Positions 1 to 5,907 of a DNA stretch of 8,202 bases are shown in pieces (the stretch's first letter is position 1; each line of letters opens with the position of its first letter). The position numbers and the translations under genes are program-made. The notes beneath the pieces were generated by a model. It searched no databases. It was not told the origin of the DNA and saw nothing but the letters and a program-made list of their open reading frames with translations. The stretch is from Candidatus Eiseniibacteriota bacterium (GTDB taxonomy: Bacteria; Eisenbacteria; RBG-16-71-46; JAGVPR01), in contig JAGVPR010000325.1 in the NCBI GenBank assembly GCA_020052115.1, positions 1 to 8,202 on the forward strand, read 5' to 3'.

Positions 1-634
1 ACGGTTCGGCGTTCTGGAGCTTCTCGATGATCTTTCGCGCGACGGCCCAGGCCTCACCCGCCAGCTCCAGTTCGGCCAGCCTGGGCTGCGCCAGATCGAA
101 GAAGCCGGCCGCTTCCGTGACATGCCCCGCGCGCGCGGCCGACGCGCACACCGCCAGAGCGGTTCGCATCGGCCCGGGCTCGCGCGTCTCGAGCAGCCGT
201 AGAAACCCATCCTCCAGGTGATCGAATCGCCCCTCGCGCGCGAAGATCTGAAGGGAGCGCGCCAGGAGCCGGTGCGCCTCGTCCGGATCAGCGCCTTCGT
301 CGAGCAGGAACACGCCGAGCAACCAGAGCGCCCGCGCGTCTTCGGGCACGAGATCCACGAGGACGAGCAGATCATCGCGTCCGAGCGGCGGGGCCATACC
401 TTGTTCGTCCGATTTCAAGTAGGCGCGGGCGGCTTGGAGCCCCGGATCCTGGGTGAGCGCCGTCCTGGCCGCGATTCCAAGTTCCGGCCAGGCCCTCGCC
501 TGGCTCAGTCTCTCGAGGAGGAACGCGATTCGGCCCTCCGCCGCTGCCAGGGACAAAAGATCCTCGAACTCCTCGGGCGGCGCGCTTTCGGCGCGCTCCC
601 GAAGGTAGTGCTGGAGCTTCTCGTCTATGCTCAT
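1..634 (-). CDS. Unassigned alpha-helical (TPR/HEAT-like) protein, C-terminus off the window
   Basis: An open frame on the minus strand begins with ATG at 634-632 and stays open to base 1, giving about 211 codons with no stop, so the protein continues beyond the left edge. An in-frame TAA lies a few codons upstream, so this ATG is the only nearby ATG start. A GAGGAG stretch (638-643) sits only 3 bases before it, slightly close for a Shine-Dalgarno. The protein begins MSIDEKLQHYLRERAE and is rich in Ala, Leu, Glu and Arg. It reads as consecutive amphipathic helices of about 12-20 residues, e.g. around residues 35-62, 103-133 and 155-205, with Ala/Leu spacing typical of tetratricopeptide-like or HEAT-like solenoids. 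There is no signal peptide or membrane segment, so it is probably cytoplasmic. I do not recognise the family, and the functional domain may lie in the missing C-terminal part. Confidence is high that it codes and low on any function. Confidence 0.75.
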   Translation of the reverse strand, partial: MSIDEKLQHYLRERAESAPPEEFEDLLSLAAAEGRIAFLLERLSQARAWPELGIAARTALTQDPGLQAARAYLKSDEQGMAPPLGRDDLLVLVDLVPEDARALWLLGVFLLDEGADPDEAHRLLARSLQIFAREGRFDHLEDGFLRLLETREPGPMRTALAVCASAARAGHVTEAAGFFDLAQPRLAELELAGEAWAVARKIIEKLQNAEP

Positions 635-651
635 CCGCTCCTCGGAACCGG

Positions 652-679
652 ATTAGACGACCGCCGCAAGGGGTCGCAA
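652..679 (-). promoter_or_regulatory. Candidate sigma-70-like promoter for the leftward helical protein
   Basis: On the minus strand, TTGCGA (674-679; 4 of 6 to the -35 consensus) is followed after 16 bases by TCTAAT (652-657; 5 of 6 to the -10 consensus). It is placed about 17 bases before the ATG at 634, so the leader would be very short but would still include the GAGGAG. This is a by-eye consensus match in GC-rich DNA. Confidence 0.35.
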
Positions 680-749
680 TGAAATGAATTCCGGCCGCCA
701 ACGCCAATCTGGGTTGGACGATCGGGAACGGCCGGGTCGCCGCTGAAGA

Positions 750-971
750 TCAGGGCTTCGGCGGCAGCGCCCGCGCCTGCGATTCCGCCTGGAAGCCGAC
801 CCTATTGTGGCTTCCGTCGCAGAACGGCTTGTCGGCCGAGTGCCCGCAGCGGCACAAGGAAATCGCCGTCCGGCCGCCGAGATCGAATCGGTTGCCGGCA
901 GCATCCAGCAGCTCGAAATCCCCCTCGATCCGAAGACTTCCGTTCGCCTTCACGGTGATCTTGGCGCTCAT
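750..971 (-). CDS. CDGSH-type iron-sulfur protein, 73 aa
   Basis: This is a small soluble protein that binds a 2Fe-2S cluster through three Cys and one His, as in the mitoNEET/CDGSH family. The signature C-x-C-x2-S-x3-P-x-C-D-G-S-H is complete: Cys40, Cys42, Ser45, Pro49, Cys51, Asp52, Gly53, Ser54, His55. The N-terminal half (residues 3-36) forms the short beta strands typical of bacterial single-CDGSH proteins. I chose the ATG at 971 because AGGAGG lies 7 bases upstream on the minus strand; the frame could be extended to 1037, but that would run through the candidate promoter. It lacks the membrane anchor of the eukaryotic proteins, so a cytoplasmic location is expected. Family proteins are implicated in redox or iron-sulfur cluster transfer; the specific role here is unknown. 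It appears monocistronic, with 115 bases to the next leftward gene. Confidence 0.93.
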   Translation of the reverse strand: MSAKITVKANGSLRIEGDFELLDAAGNRFDLGGRTAISLCRCGHSADKPFCDGSHNRVGFQAESQARALPPKP

Positions 972-1002
972 GGGTCCCCCTCCTGCGGACGTTGGTTCGA
1001 TC

Positions 1003-1031
1003 AGTGTAGCGGTAAGAGAGGCGGTCCTCAA
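1003..1031 (-). promoter_or_regulatory. Candidate sigma-70-like promoter for the CDGSH gene
   Basis: On the minus strand, TTGAGG (1026-1031) is separated by exactly 17 bases from TACACT (1003-1008); each matches 4 of 6 consensus bases. Transcription would start near 996, leaving a leader of about 25 bases that contains the AGGAGG used by the ATG at 971. A 10-base palindrome, TCCACGTGGA (1037-1046), lies just upstream of the -35 element. Confidence 0.45.
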
Positions 1032-1076
1032 CCACATCCACGTGGACTCGAGCGCGCGTCGGGCCGCCGCGTCGCC

Positions 1077-1793
1077 TCACGGCGCCCGGTGAACCTCGAG
1101 CACCGTCCGCGCCATTGCGGCGAAACCGCTGATGTAGGGCGGCTCATCATAGACGGAGGATGAAAAGCGGGGATCATCGAAGCTGAACGATCCGTCGAGC
1201 GACGTCACGGAGATCCGTAGCGTCGCGCCGGGCGTGGCCAGATCCCCGAGCGGGAATCCGGCGGTGGTGGACGAGGTTCTCACCGACGCCCGCTCGCTCG
1301 TCGTCGTGTTGAGGATCTCGCAGATGTACGACGCCGCATCCTCGGCCGGAATCCACGTCACGACGAGGCTCGTCGCGGTCGAAGGGATCGTGTCGCCCGC
1401 GACGGGAGCCGTCACAGCGGGAAGCGCCGGCCGCACGGCGTCGGTCTCGTGGACGAGCAGGCCCGCCACGACATCCAACGTGACCGACTCACCGGCATTC
1501 AAATCCACCGGCGAGCGAGCGTATCGCCCGGGCGCCTGCGCGGAAAGCGAGCGCCCGTTGACGGAGACCGATGCGCCCGTGACCGGCTGCGACGTCGCGT
1601 GCGTGGCCCCCGATCGCAGAATGGCGACCGCCTCGCTCAGACCTTCGTCGGGAGATTCAAGCGTGTAGGCCACGAGGAAGTACTGCGGCTGATCCTCGGG
1701 TGGGGTCCCGGAATCGCTCCCGCATCCGGCCGCCGCCATGGCGGCCAGGAGCGAGCCGGCGAAGAACCGTCGCGCCCATGCAGGCTCGAACAT
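1077..1793 (-). CDS. Secreted lipoprotein with probable fibronectin-III-like domain, 238 aa
   Basis: The N-terminus is a type II (lipoprotein) signal peptide: two Arg at 8-9, a hydrophobic stretch at 10-22, then A-A-G-Cys24, the likely lipidation site. A polar linker (about 25-36) rich in Gly, Ser, Asp and Pro follows. Residues about 37-115 look like a beta-sandwich, with alternating hydrophobics and a segment resembling carboxypeptidase-regulatory or Ig-like folds (VTGASVSVNGRSL). Residues about 122-215 resemble a fibronectin type III domain, with the Trp of strand B (Trp147) in SLVVTWIPAEDAASY and the Tyr of strand C (Tyr156). No catalytic motif is visible, so it is probably a binding or structural envelope protein. 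I chose the ATG at 1793 because GGAGGT lies just upstream and because the longer start at 1835 would fall inside the promoter spacer. It is divergent from another lipoprotein gene at 1918. The fold assignment is inferred by eye. Confidence 0.8.
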   Translation of the reverse strand: MFEPAWARRFFAGSLLAAMAAAGCGSDSGTPPEDQPQYFLVAYTLESPDEGLSEAVAILRSGATHATSQPVTGASVSVNGRSLSAQAPGRYARSPVDLNAGESVTLDVVAGLLVHETDAVRPALPAVTAPVAGDTIPSTATSLVVTWIPAEDAASYICEILNTTTSERASVRTSSTTAGFPLGDLATPGATLRISVTSLDGSFSFDDPRFSSSVYDEPPYISGFAAMARTVLEVHRAP

Positions 1794-1816
1794 CGCACCT
1801 CCGTGGAACCGCACGG

Positions 1817-1846
1817 AACATAGCCTTGTGTTCATGAAGAAGTCAA
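1817..1846 (-). promoter_or_regulatory. Candidate sigma-70-like promoter for the leftward lipoprotein
   Basis: On the minus strand, TTGACT (1841-1846; 5 of 6) and TATGTT (1817-1822; 4 of 6) are separated by 18 bases. The predicted start of transcription, near 1810, gives a leader of about 17 bases with GGAGGT before the ATG at 1793. The fit supports 1793 rather than 1835 as the translation start. I see no equally good promoter facing right in the same 124-base gap. Confidence 0.5.
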
Positions 1847-1906
1847 TCGCCGGGACGCCGGAGCCGGTGTAGTGTCAAGCGCGTCCGCCGGCGCGCGCCG
1901 GAAGCT

Positions 1907-1912
1907 GGAGGG
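1907..1912 (+). promoter_or_regulatory. Ribosome binding site supporting a TTG start at 1918
   Basis: GGAGGG lies 5 bases before TTG at 1918, close to ideal Shine-Dalgarno placement. The in-frame ATG at 1942 is preceded by GAATCGCGGAT, which offers no good site. The sequence therefore favours initiation at the TTG, adding eight residues to the n-region of the signal peptide. Confidence 0.6.
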
Positions 1913-1917
1913 AATCC

Positions 1918-3078
1918 TTGCTGGGGGGTCGAATCGCGGATATGCGAACGGGTCTGATCGCCCTCGCGGTTTCATTTCTGCTCGTCTTGTCCGGGTGCGA
2001 GAACGACGCGGGCGCTCCCGTCCCCGGCTTCTGCGAAGGGTTCACTCTCCCGCTCGGAACCGCCGAGCCGGTTCGCGGAGATCTGATCGCGCTCCCCGGA
2101 ACCCGATTCGCCGCGGCGATGGGGTTTCCACAGTCCTCATCGGTCACGATCTTCGATCTGGCCGACCGGAAATCGCACGGCACGGTGGCGGTCCCCGGCG
2201 CTTCGTCGCTGACGCGCCTCGTCCGCCCGACCGGCGCCGGACGTCTCTTCGTTCTCTTCACCACTAGCGCCATCCCGCGGCCAGGCGTCGCCGAGATTGA
2301 TGCGCAACAGCGAGCCACGCTCCAAGTTCGCGACTACCCGGGCGTGATGACGCGCGACGCGGTCCGCGGGGCGGCGTTCGATCCGATCCGACGGATGATC
2401 TACCTCTCCACGTACGGCGCCGAGCCGGACCTCTCGGGAATCGTGGCGGTGAACGCGCAGACTCTGGAGATCCTCGACCTCGACGCCGACGGCGCCGTGG
2501 ATCGCGTGGCTCTGTCGAACGCGCACTACACGGGATCCTTCCAGTTCCCGGGAGACGTCGCCTTCGACCGCGAAGGCGATCAACTCGTCGTGACCAACGG
2601 TGGAAGCCGCGCGCTCACATTCGTTCCCGGACCGGCGCTCGCGGCCGCCCACGGGGGCGACCCCCAACCTGCGCTGCCGCGCCTCGACCTGCTCGGGCAG
2701 CCAGTCGCCGTGGACGTGGATCCGGGGATGCGCACCGCGGTCGTGTCGGTCGCGTCCCTCACGCTCCCGGCCGTGCACCGGCTCGTCGCCGTGGACCTCG
2801 ACACGCGCGCGATCGCGTTCGCATCGGACATCACGATCTGGGGCGAGCCCTCCGCCTCCGAGATCGCGGTCGTGCCCGGGACCGGATGGGCCATCCTCTC
2901 CACGGGCGTCGGGACAGAGGCCGGCGTCCGGGTCTTCGACTGGAGGACGGGGGATGTCGTGCGCGACGGAACCGGCCTGTCGAGACGCTCCTGGATTGAT
3001 GTGGCGCCGGCCTACGGTCTCGGCGTCGGCATTGATCGCGCGTCCGGGTCGTTCGTCGGATTCTGCCTCGAACGATGA
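1918..3078 (+). CDS. Beta-propeller lipoprotein (YVTN/YncE-like), 386 aa
   Basis: The predicted signal peptide has a hydrophobic core at about 11-24 and a textbook lipobox, L-S-G-Cys27, so the mature protein is probably lipid-anchored in the envelope. The rest consists of repeated units of about 40-50 residues in which a strand such as RMIYLSTYG or GDQLVVTNGG is followed by a strand such as GIVAVNAQTLEILDLD or HRLVAVDLDTRAIAF, the pattern of YVTN/YncE-type beta-propellers. A DxDxDG acidic loop (Asp187, Asp189, Asp191, Gly192, then Asp195) could bind calcium. Besides the lipidated Cys27 there are only two cysteines, Cys39 near the start and Cys383 four residues from the end, well placed for a disulfide closing the ring. 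No active-site motif is seen, so a binding or scaffold role is likely. Its stop codon overlaps the next gene by ATGA, indicating co-translation. The start could instead be ATG 1942. Confidence 0.8.
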   Translation: MLGGRIADMRTGLIALAVSFLLVLSGCENDAGAPVPGFCEGFTLPLGTAEPVRGDLIALPGTRFAAAMGFPQSSSVTIFDLADRKSHGTVAVPGASSLTRLVRPTGAGRLFVLFTTSAIPRPGVAEIDAQQRATLQVRDYPGVMTRDAVRGAAFDPIRRMIYLSTYGAEPDLSGIVAVNAQTLEILDLDADGAVDRVALSNAHYTGSFQFPGDVAFDREGDQLVVTNGGSRALTFVPGPALAAAHGGDPQPALPRLDLLGQPVAVDVDPGMRTAVVSVASLTLPAVHRLVAVDLDTRAIAFASDITIWGEPSASEIAVVPGTGWAILSTGVGTEAGVRVFDWRTGDVVRDGTGLSRRSWIDVAPAYGLGVGIDRASGSFVGFCLER

Positions 3079-4640
3079 GACGGCGCCTCGACATGAACCG
3101 TGTCGCGCACGTGGCGCTCCTGGCGCTCGCCGCTATCGCCGCATCCTCCTCCGGCGCCGCGGCGACTCTCTCCGACAGCGGCGCTCGCTTCATTCTCCGC
3201 GCCCCGCAGCAGACGATCGGGCGAGAGATGTACCAAACCTCGACCGGCCCCGGACCCGGCGAGCGAACGGTCGAGGCTGAGGCCTGGGCGGTCTTCCCGA
3301 GAGGCGGCCGATACCATCTGCGGCAGCGCCTCACGTTCGACGTCCTCGGGCGGCTGCGCGGCTACGAGGGAGCGATTGACTCGCCGTCCGGCCCCATCGG
3401 CGCGAGCGCCTCCGTCCTCGCCGGCAAGTGTTCCATGAGTCTCGTTCTCGCCGATTCGACCCGCTCCCGCACCGTTGATGTCCCCGCGGATGCCGTGCTC
3501 CTGGATCCCTTCTTCGCGAATCACTATCAGTGGTTGCTCGATCGGCTCTTCGCCGCAGGGACGACCGCCCCGCTCCCCGACTCCCTGTATGTGGTCACGC
3601 CGCAATCGCTCGAGGCGCGCCGGGCGGGGCTCGTGGAGATCCAGGCGGAGGTGGGCTTCTTCGAGGGCCGCGCGGTCACGGCGAGGCGCGTGGAGCTGGA
3701 CTTGCCGAAGCAAAGGGCCCAGATATGGTTCGACGAGAAGAACGGACGCCTCTATCGCGTGCGGCTCGTCACGCAGCTCATGGACATTGTTCGCGAAGGG
3801 TTCCGCCCCTCGTCCGGCGATACGGCGCTTCCGGCGCGTGGACTCGATCCTCTTCGCCTTCCCGCGCTCGACGAGAGCGGGCTCTGCTCGGGCGCGAGCC
3901 TCATCCGGCCCGCCGGCGAAGCGCGGGCGGTAGCGCTCCTGCTCCCGGACGGCGGGCCGCCCGAAGCGCCCGCGGATTCCTCATCGGCGGTCATGGATCG
4001 CCTCGCGCGATCCCTCGCGGAGGCCGGCATCGCAGCGATCACGATCAACCCGCCGGCGAGCCGGTGCACGGGAACGAACGCGATCGTTCGCGGATGGGTG
4101 AATCCCGCGGTCGAGATCATCCACTCGCTCCAGGCCGGCGGGGTTCCTCCGGAGCGCGTCTTCATCATCGGCCACGGTCTCGGCGCCGTCGCCGCGGCAC
4201 GGCTCGCCGTGCGCGACAGCCTCGTGCTCGGCGGCCTCGTACTCCTCGCGCCGCCGGCCGGTCCCGCCGGGGAATGGCTCCGGGAAAGAGCATCCCGCTG
4301 CTCCGGGAAACGACCCGCAAGCGATGATCTCGGATGGGCGCCGGGCGAGTGGACAGATCTGGAGGCTTTTGACTTGAGCACCGCTCTCTCGCGAAGCGAC
4401 CTCCCGGTTCTGGTTCTCTCGGCCCAAGAGGATTGCGAGACGGATGCCCGGCGCGCCCAGAGCGTCTTCGCGCGGGCCCTGCGATCCTCGAGCCGCGCAG
4501 AGTCGGAGAGCGTCCTACTGCCCGATCTCGATCACCACCTCCGCGAAGTCACGCGATCCTCCTCCACTAATGAGTTGCCTCGATTCCTCGAACAGGATCT
4601 CAAGTTCTGGATCTACGCTGTATTGCCTCTGCAGCGCTGA
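3075..4640 (+). CDS. Secreted two-domain protein with an alpha/beta-hydrolase fold lacking the nucleophile Ser, 521 aa
   Basis: The start ATG overlaps the preceding TGA (ATGA), so translation is probably coupled; a second in-frame ATG at 3093 is possible. A Sec signal peptide (Arg-rich start, hydrophobic core about 10-22, likely cleavage after the AAA near residue 30) sends it out of the cytoplasm. Residues about 32-245 are beta-rich with no recognised motif, reminiscent of the half-barrel domains found in front of some secreted hydrolases. Residues about 284-520 match an alpha/beta hydrolase: strand and loop AVALLLPDGGP at 285-295, nucleophile elbow VFIIGHGLGAVAAARLA, a strand LPVLVLSAQED ending at Asp453 (candidate acid), and HisHis 487-488 in LLPDLDHHLRE (candidate catalytic His). 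At the nucleophile position the residue is Gly368 (codon GGT at 4176-4178), not Ser, Cys or Asp. Normal catalysis is therefore unlikely unless this is a base error. It may be a binding pseudoenzyme working with the upstream propeller lipoprotein. Confidence 0.82.
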   Translation: MRRRLDMNRVAHVALLALAAIAASSSGAAATLSDSGARFILRAPQQTIGREMYQTSTGPGPGERTVEAEAWAVFPRGGRYHLRQRLTFDVLGRLRGYEGAIDSPSGPIGASASVLAGKCSMSLVLADSTRSRTVDVPADAVLLDPFFANHYQWLLDRLFAAGTTAPLPDSLYVVTPQSLEARRAGLVEIQAEVGFFEGRAVTARRVELDLPKQRAQIWFDEKNGRLYRVRLVTQLMDIVREGFRPSSGDTALPARGLDPLRLPALDESGLCSGASLIRPAGEARAVALLLPDGGPPEAPADSSSAVMDRLARSLAEAGIAAITINPPASRCTGTNAIVRGWVNPAVEIIHSLQAGGVPPERVFIIGHGLGAVAAARLAVRDSLVLGGLVLLAPPAGPAGEWLRERASRCSGKRPASDDLGWAPGEWTDLEAFDLSTALSRSDLPVLVLSAQEDCETDARRAQSVFARALRSSSRAESESVLLPDLDHHLREVTRSSSTNELPRFLEQDLKFWIYAVLPLQR

Positions 4641-4652
4641 CCGGAAAGGATT

Positions 4653-4672
4653 CGCCGCAATCGCGTGCGGCG
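4653..4672 (+). terminator. Weak hairpin after the propeller/hydrolase operon
   Basis: A perfect 7-base-pair stem, CGCCGCA (4653-4659) and TGCGGCG (4666-4672), with a 6-base loop starts 13 bases after the stop codon at 4640. No T-run follows, so it may be an mRNA-stabilising hairpin, a weak terminator, or chance in GC-rich DNA. Confidence 0.3.
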
Positions 4673-4932
4673 GGCTCGTCGGATTCGTCGAACTCCGCAC
4701 CACCAAGTCTCGCGGCGCCGCGCGCTCCGTCTCGTTCGGAATTTTCTGATCGCGTCGCACCACGGCGTTACGCGAGCCGGTCACGATCCCTCCCGCCGAC
4801 GACAGCTCGTGGCACCCGAGTTGCCTTGACTCGATGCATCGCTCCAGCGGCCACTCGAGGCTCCCGCCCTGAGGAACCGCAAGATGAAGTCGGCGGGCGG
4901 CTCGCCCGCAAACCTCGAAAGGCAGGTGCATC
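4673..4932. other. Intergenic region with palindromes and no convincing gene or promoter
   Basis: No believable coding frame lies between the hydrolase and GEVED genes; the open frames crossing it are continuations of shadows of the neighbours. It contains a 12-base perfect palindrome, CGCGGCGCCGCG (4711-4722), and a 7-base-pair hairpin in the GEVED leader: GCGGGCG (4893-4899), loop GCT, CGCCCGC (4903-4909). A TTGACT at 4826-4831 resembles a -35 box but has no -10 partner at 16-18 bases. The GEVED promoter therefore remains unlocated. Confidence 0.5.
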
Positions 4933-5757
4933 ATGAAGCGGTTCGCTATCGTCCTCGCGCTCGCGGTTGTCCCGAGCATCGCAGCGGCCCAGCAGGGTGA
5001 CTTCGGTGACGCTCCCGAGCAGCATCCGGGAACGGTGTGCTTCGGCGTCGCGTACCCTGATCTCGGCGTGTACGGGAACTTCCCGACTTGCATCACGACC
5101 GGCTTCGAGTGCGGCGGCTCATTCGTTCTTCACACGGCGCCCGGAATCTTCTGGCTCGGACCGACCGAAGACGCGGAGCTGGACGGAAACGCGGGGCTCT
5201 GCGCGACGGGCGCGACCTTCCCTGTCTATGACGCCGACGAGTGCTACGCCGACGGCGATGCGGGCCTCATCTCGCCGCAGCCCTACACGATCGTGACCGG
5301 CGGCGGCTACATGTGCGGCCTCGGTTACTCGACCTGCGCCGCGAGCAACGGCTCGGCGCTCGGCAACCCGTGCGGTGCGGCTCCCTGGACGGTCATGGTC
5401 AGCGCGGCACCCGGCTTCACGACCGGCTTCATGAACATCCTCGTGGACTGGACGCAGAACGGCGACTGGTGCGACTTTGACATCTGCGGCCCCGTCGCGG
5501 TCCCGGAGCACGTGCTCGTCAACATGCCGGTCGGCCCGGGCATCGTCGTGACGCCTCCGCTTCCGATCGGTGCGAAGCCCGGCTATCACTGGGCTCGCAT
5601 CACGCTGACCCGCACCCCGATCACGGCGACCCCGTGGGACGGCAGCGGCGTGTTCGACATCGGCGAGACGGAAGACTACCTGATCTACGTCAACGGCCAG
5701 ACGTCGACGCAAGAGAAGACGTGGGGTTCGATCAAGTCCTTGTATCGCAGCCGATAG
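4933..5757 (+). CDS. Secreted cysteine-rich GEVED-domain protein, 274 aa
   Basis: A Sec signal peptide (MKRFAIVLALAVVPSIAAA, probable cleavage before Gln20) leads into DFGDAPE, a hallmark opening of secreted GEVED-containing proteins. The acidic segments expected in that family follow: LGPTEDAELDGN (75-86) and YDADECYADGDAG (99-111), plausible calcium-binding loops. Residues about 150-253 form the GEVED beta-sandwich, with VDWTQNGDW (171-179) and the signature GETEDYLIYV (244-253), where Thr replaces the usual Val. There are ten Cys in the mature protein, suggesting disulfides and an extracytoplasmic location. After the domain a short tail ends TWGSIKSLYRSR (263-274). It has neither the LPxTG, PEP-CTERM nor typical long T9SS form, and may be a sorting or anchoring tail. 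The ATG has AGG 6 bases upstream. A strong terminator follows, so this looks monocistronic. The role (surface, adhesion or matrix) is inferred only. Confidence 0.85.
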   Translation: MKRFAIVLALAVVPSIAAAQQGDFGDAPEQHPGTVCFGVAYPDLGVYGNFPTCITTGFECGGSFVLHTAPGIFWLGPTEDAELDGNAGLCATGATFPVYDADECYADGDAGLISPQPYTIVTGGGYMCGLGYSTCAASNGSALGNPCGAAPWTVMVSAAPGFTTGFMNILVDWTQNGDWCDFDICGPVAVPEHVLVNMPVGPGIVVTPPLPIGAKPGYHWARITLTRTPITATPWDGSGVFDIGETEDYLIYVNGQTSTQEKTWGSIKSLYRSR

Positions 5758-5782
5758 TTACCCGCCCAGGACCTCACGGGAA

Positions 5783-5817
5783 GAGGGGACCGGGAAACCG
5801 GTCCCCTCGACTTCTTT
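5783..5817 (+). terminator. Rho-independent terminator after the GEVED gene
   Basis: A perfect 11-base-pair GC-rich stem, GAGGGGACCGG (5783-5793) and CCGGTCCCCTC (5798-5808), is closed by a GAAA tetraloop of the GNRA type. It is followed by the T-rich stretch GACTTCTTT (5809-5817) and lies 26 bases after the stop codon. The T-tract is interrupted but the stem is very stable. Confidence 0.85.
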
Positions 5818-5829
5818 AACCCCGCGCGC

Positions 5830-5857
5830 TTGATTCGCACGAGCCGTCTGCACTAAT
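5830..5857 (+). promoter_or_regulatory. Candidate promoter for the YgeY-like hydrolase gene
   Basis: TTGATT (5830-5835) and ACTAAT (5852-5857) are separated by 16 bases, with 4 of 6 matches each; TAATCT (5854-5859) at 18 bases is an alternative -10. It sits directly after the terminator and about 50 bases before the start codon, where a separate promoter would be expected. Confidence 0.4.
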
Positions 5858-5907
5858 CTTCTACGGTTCCGGCTTCGTGAGCGCCATTCCAGAAACAGGA
5901 GGTTCCG

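Noticed and set aside
218..682. 154-codon rightward frame over the left-edge gene
   Set aside because: The opposite strand has an uninterrupted frame to the window edge with coherent helical amphipathicity and a promoter-like region; this frame looks like its shadow.
2137..2778. 213-codon antisense frame within the propeller lipoprotein gene
   Set aside because: Shadow of a sense gene with a clear lipobox and propeller repeats.
3012..3713. 233-codon antisense frame over the propeller/hydrolase junction
   Set aside because: It has Arg/Gly/Glu-rich shadow composition, and the sense strand carries a signal peptide and hydrolase fold.
4826..4831. TTGACT as a -35 box for the GEVED gene
   Set aside because: No -10-like hexamer lies 16-18 bases downstream.
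4884..5000. 38-codon frame beginning at ATG 4884 with GAGGA 8 bases upstream, overlapping the GEVED start out of frame
   Set aside because: Short, with no recognisable protein features; its codons are shifted readings of the GEVED signal peptide. A regulatory upstream frame is possible but unsupported.
4515..5096. 193-codon open frame on the minus strand spanning the 3' end of the hydrolase gene, the gap and the start of the GEVED gene
   Set aside because: It is antisense to two well-supported genes, Arg/Ser-rich without a domain pattern, and has no good ribosome site; long antisense frames are common in GC-rich DNA.
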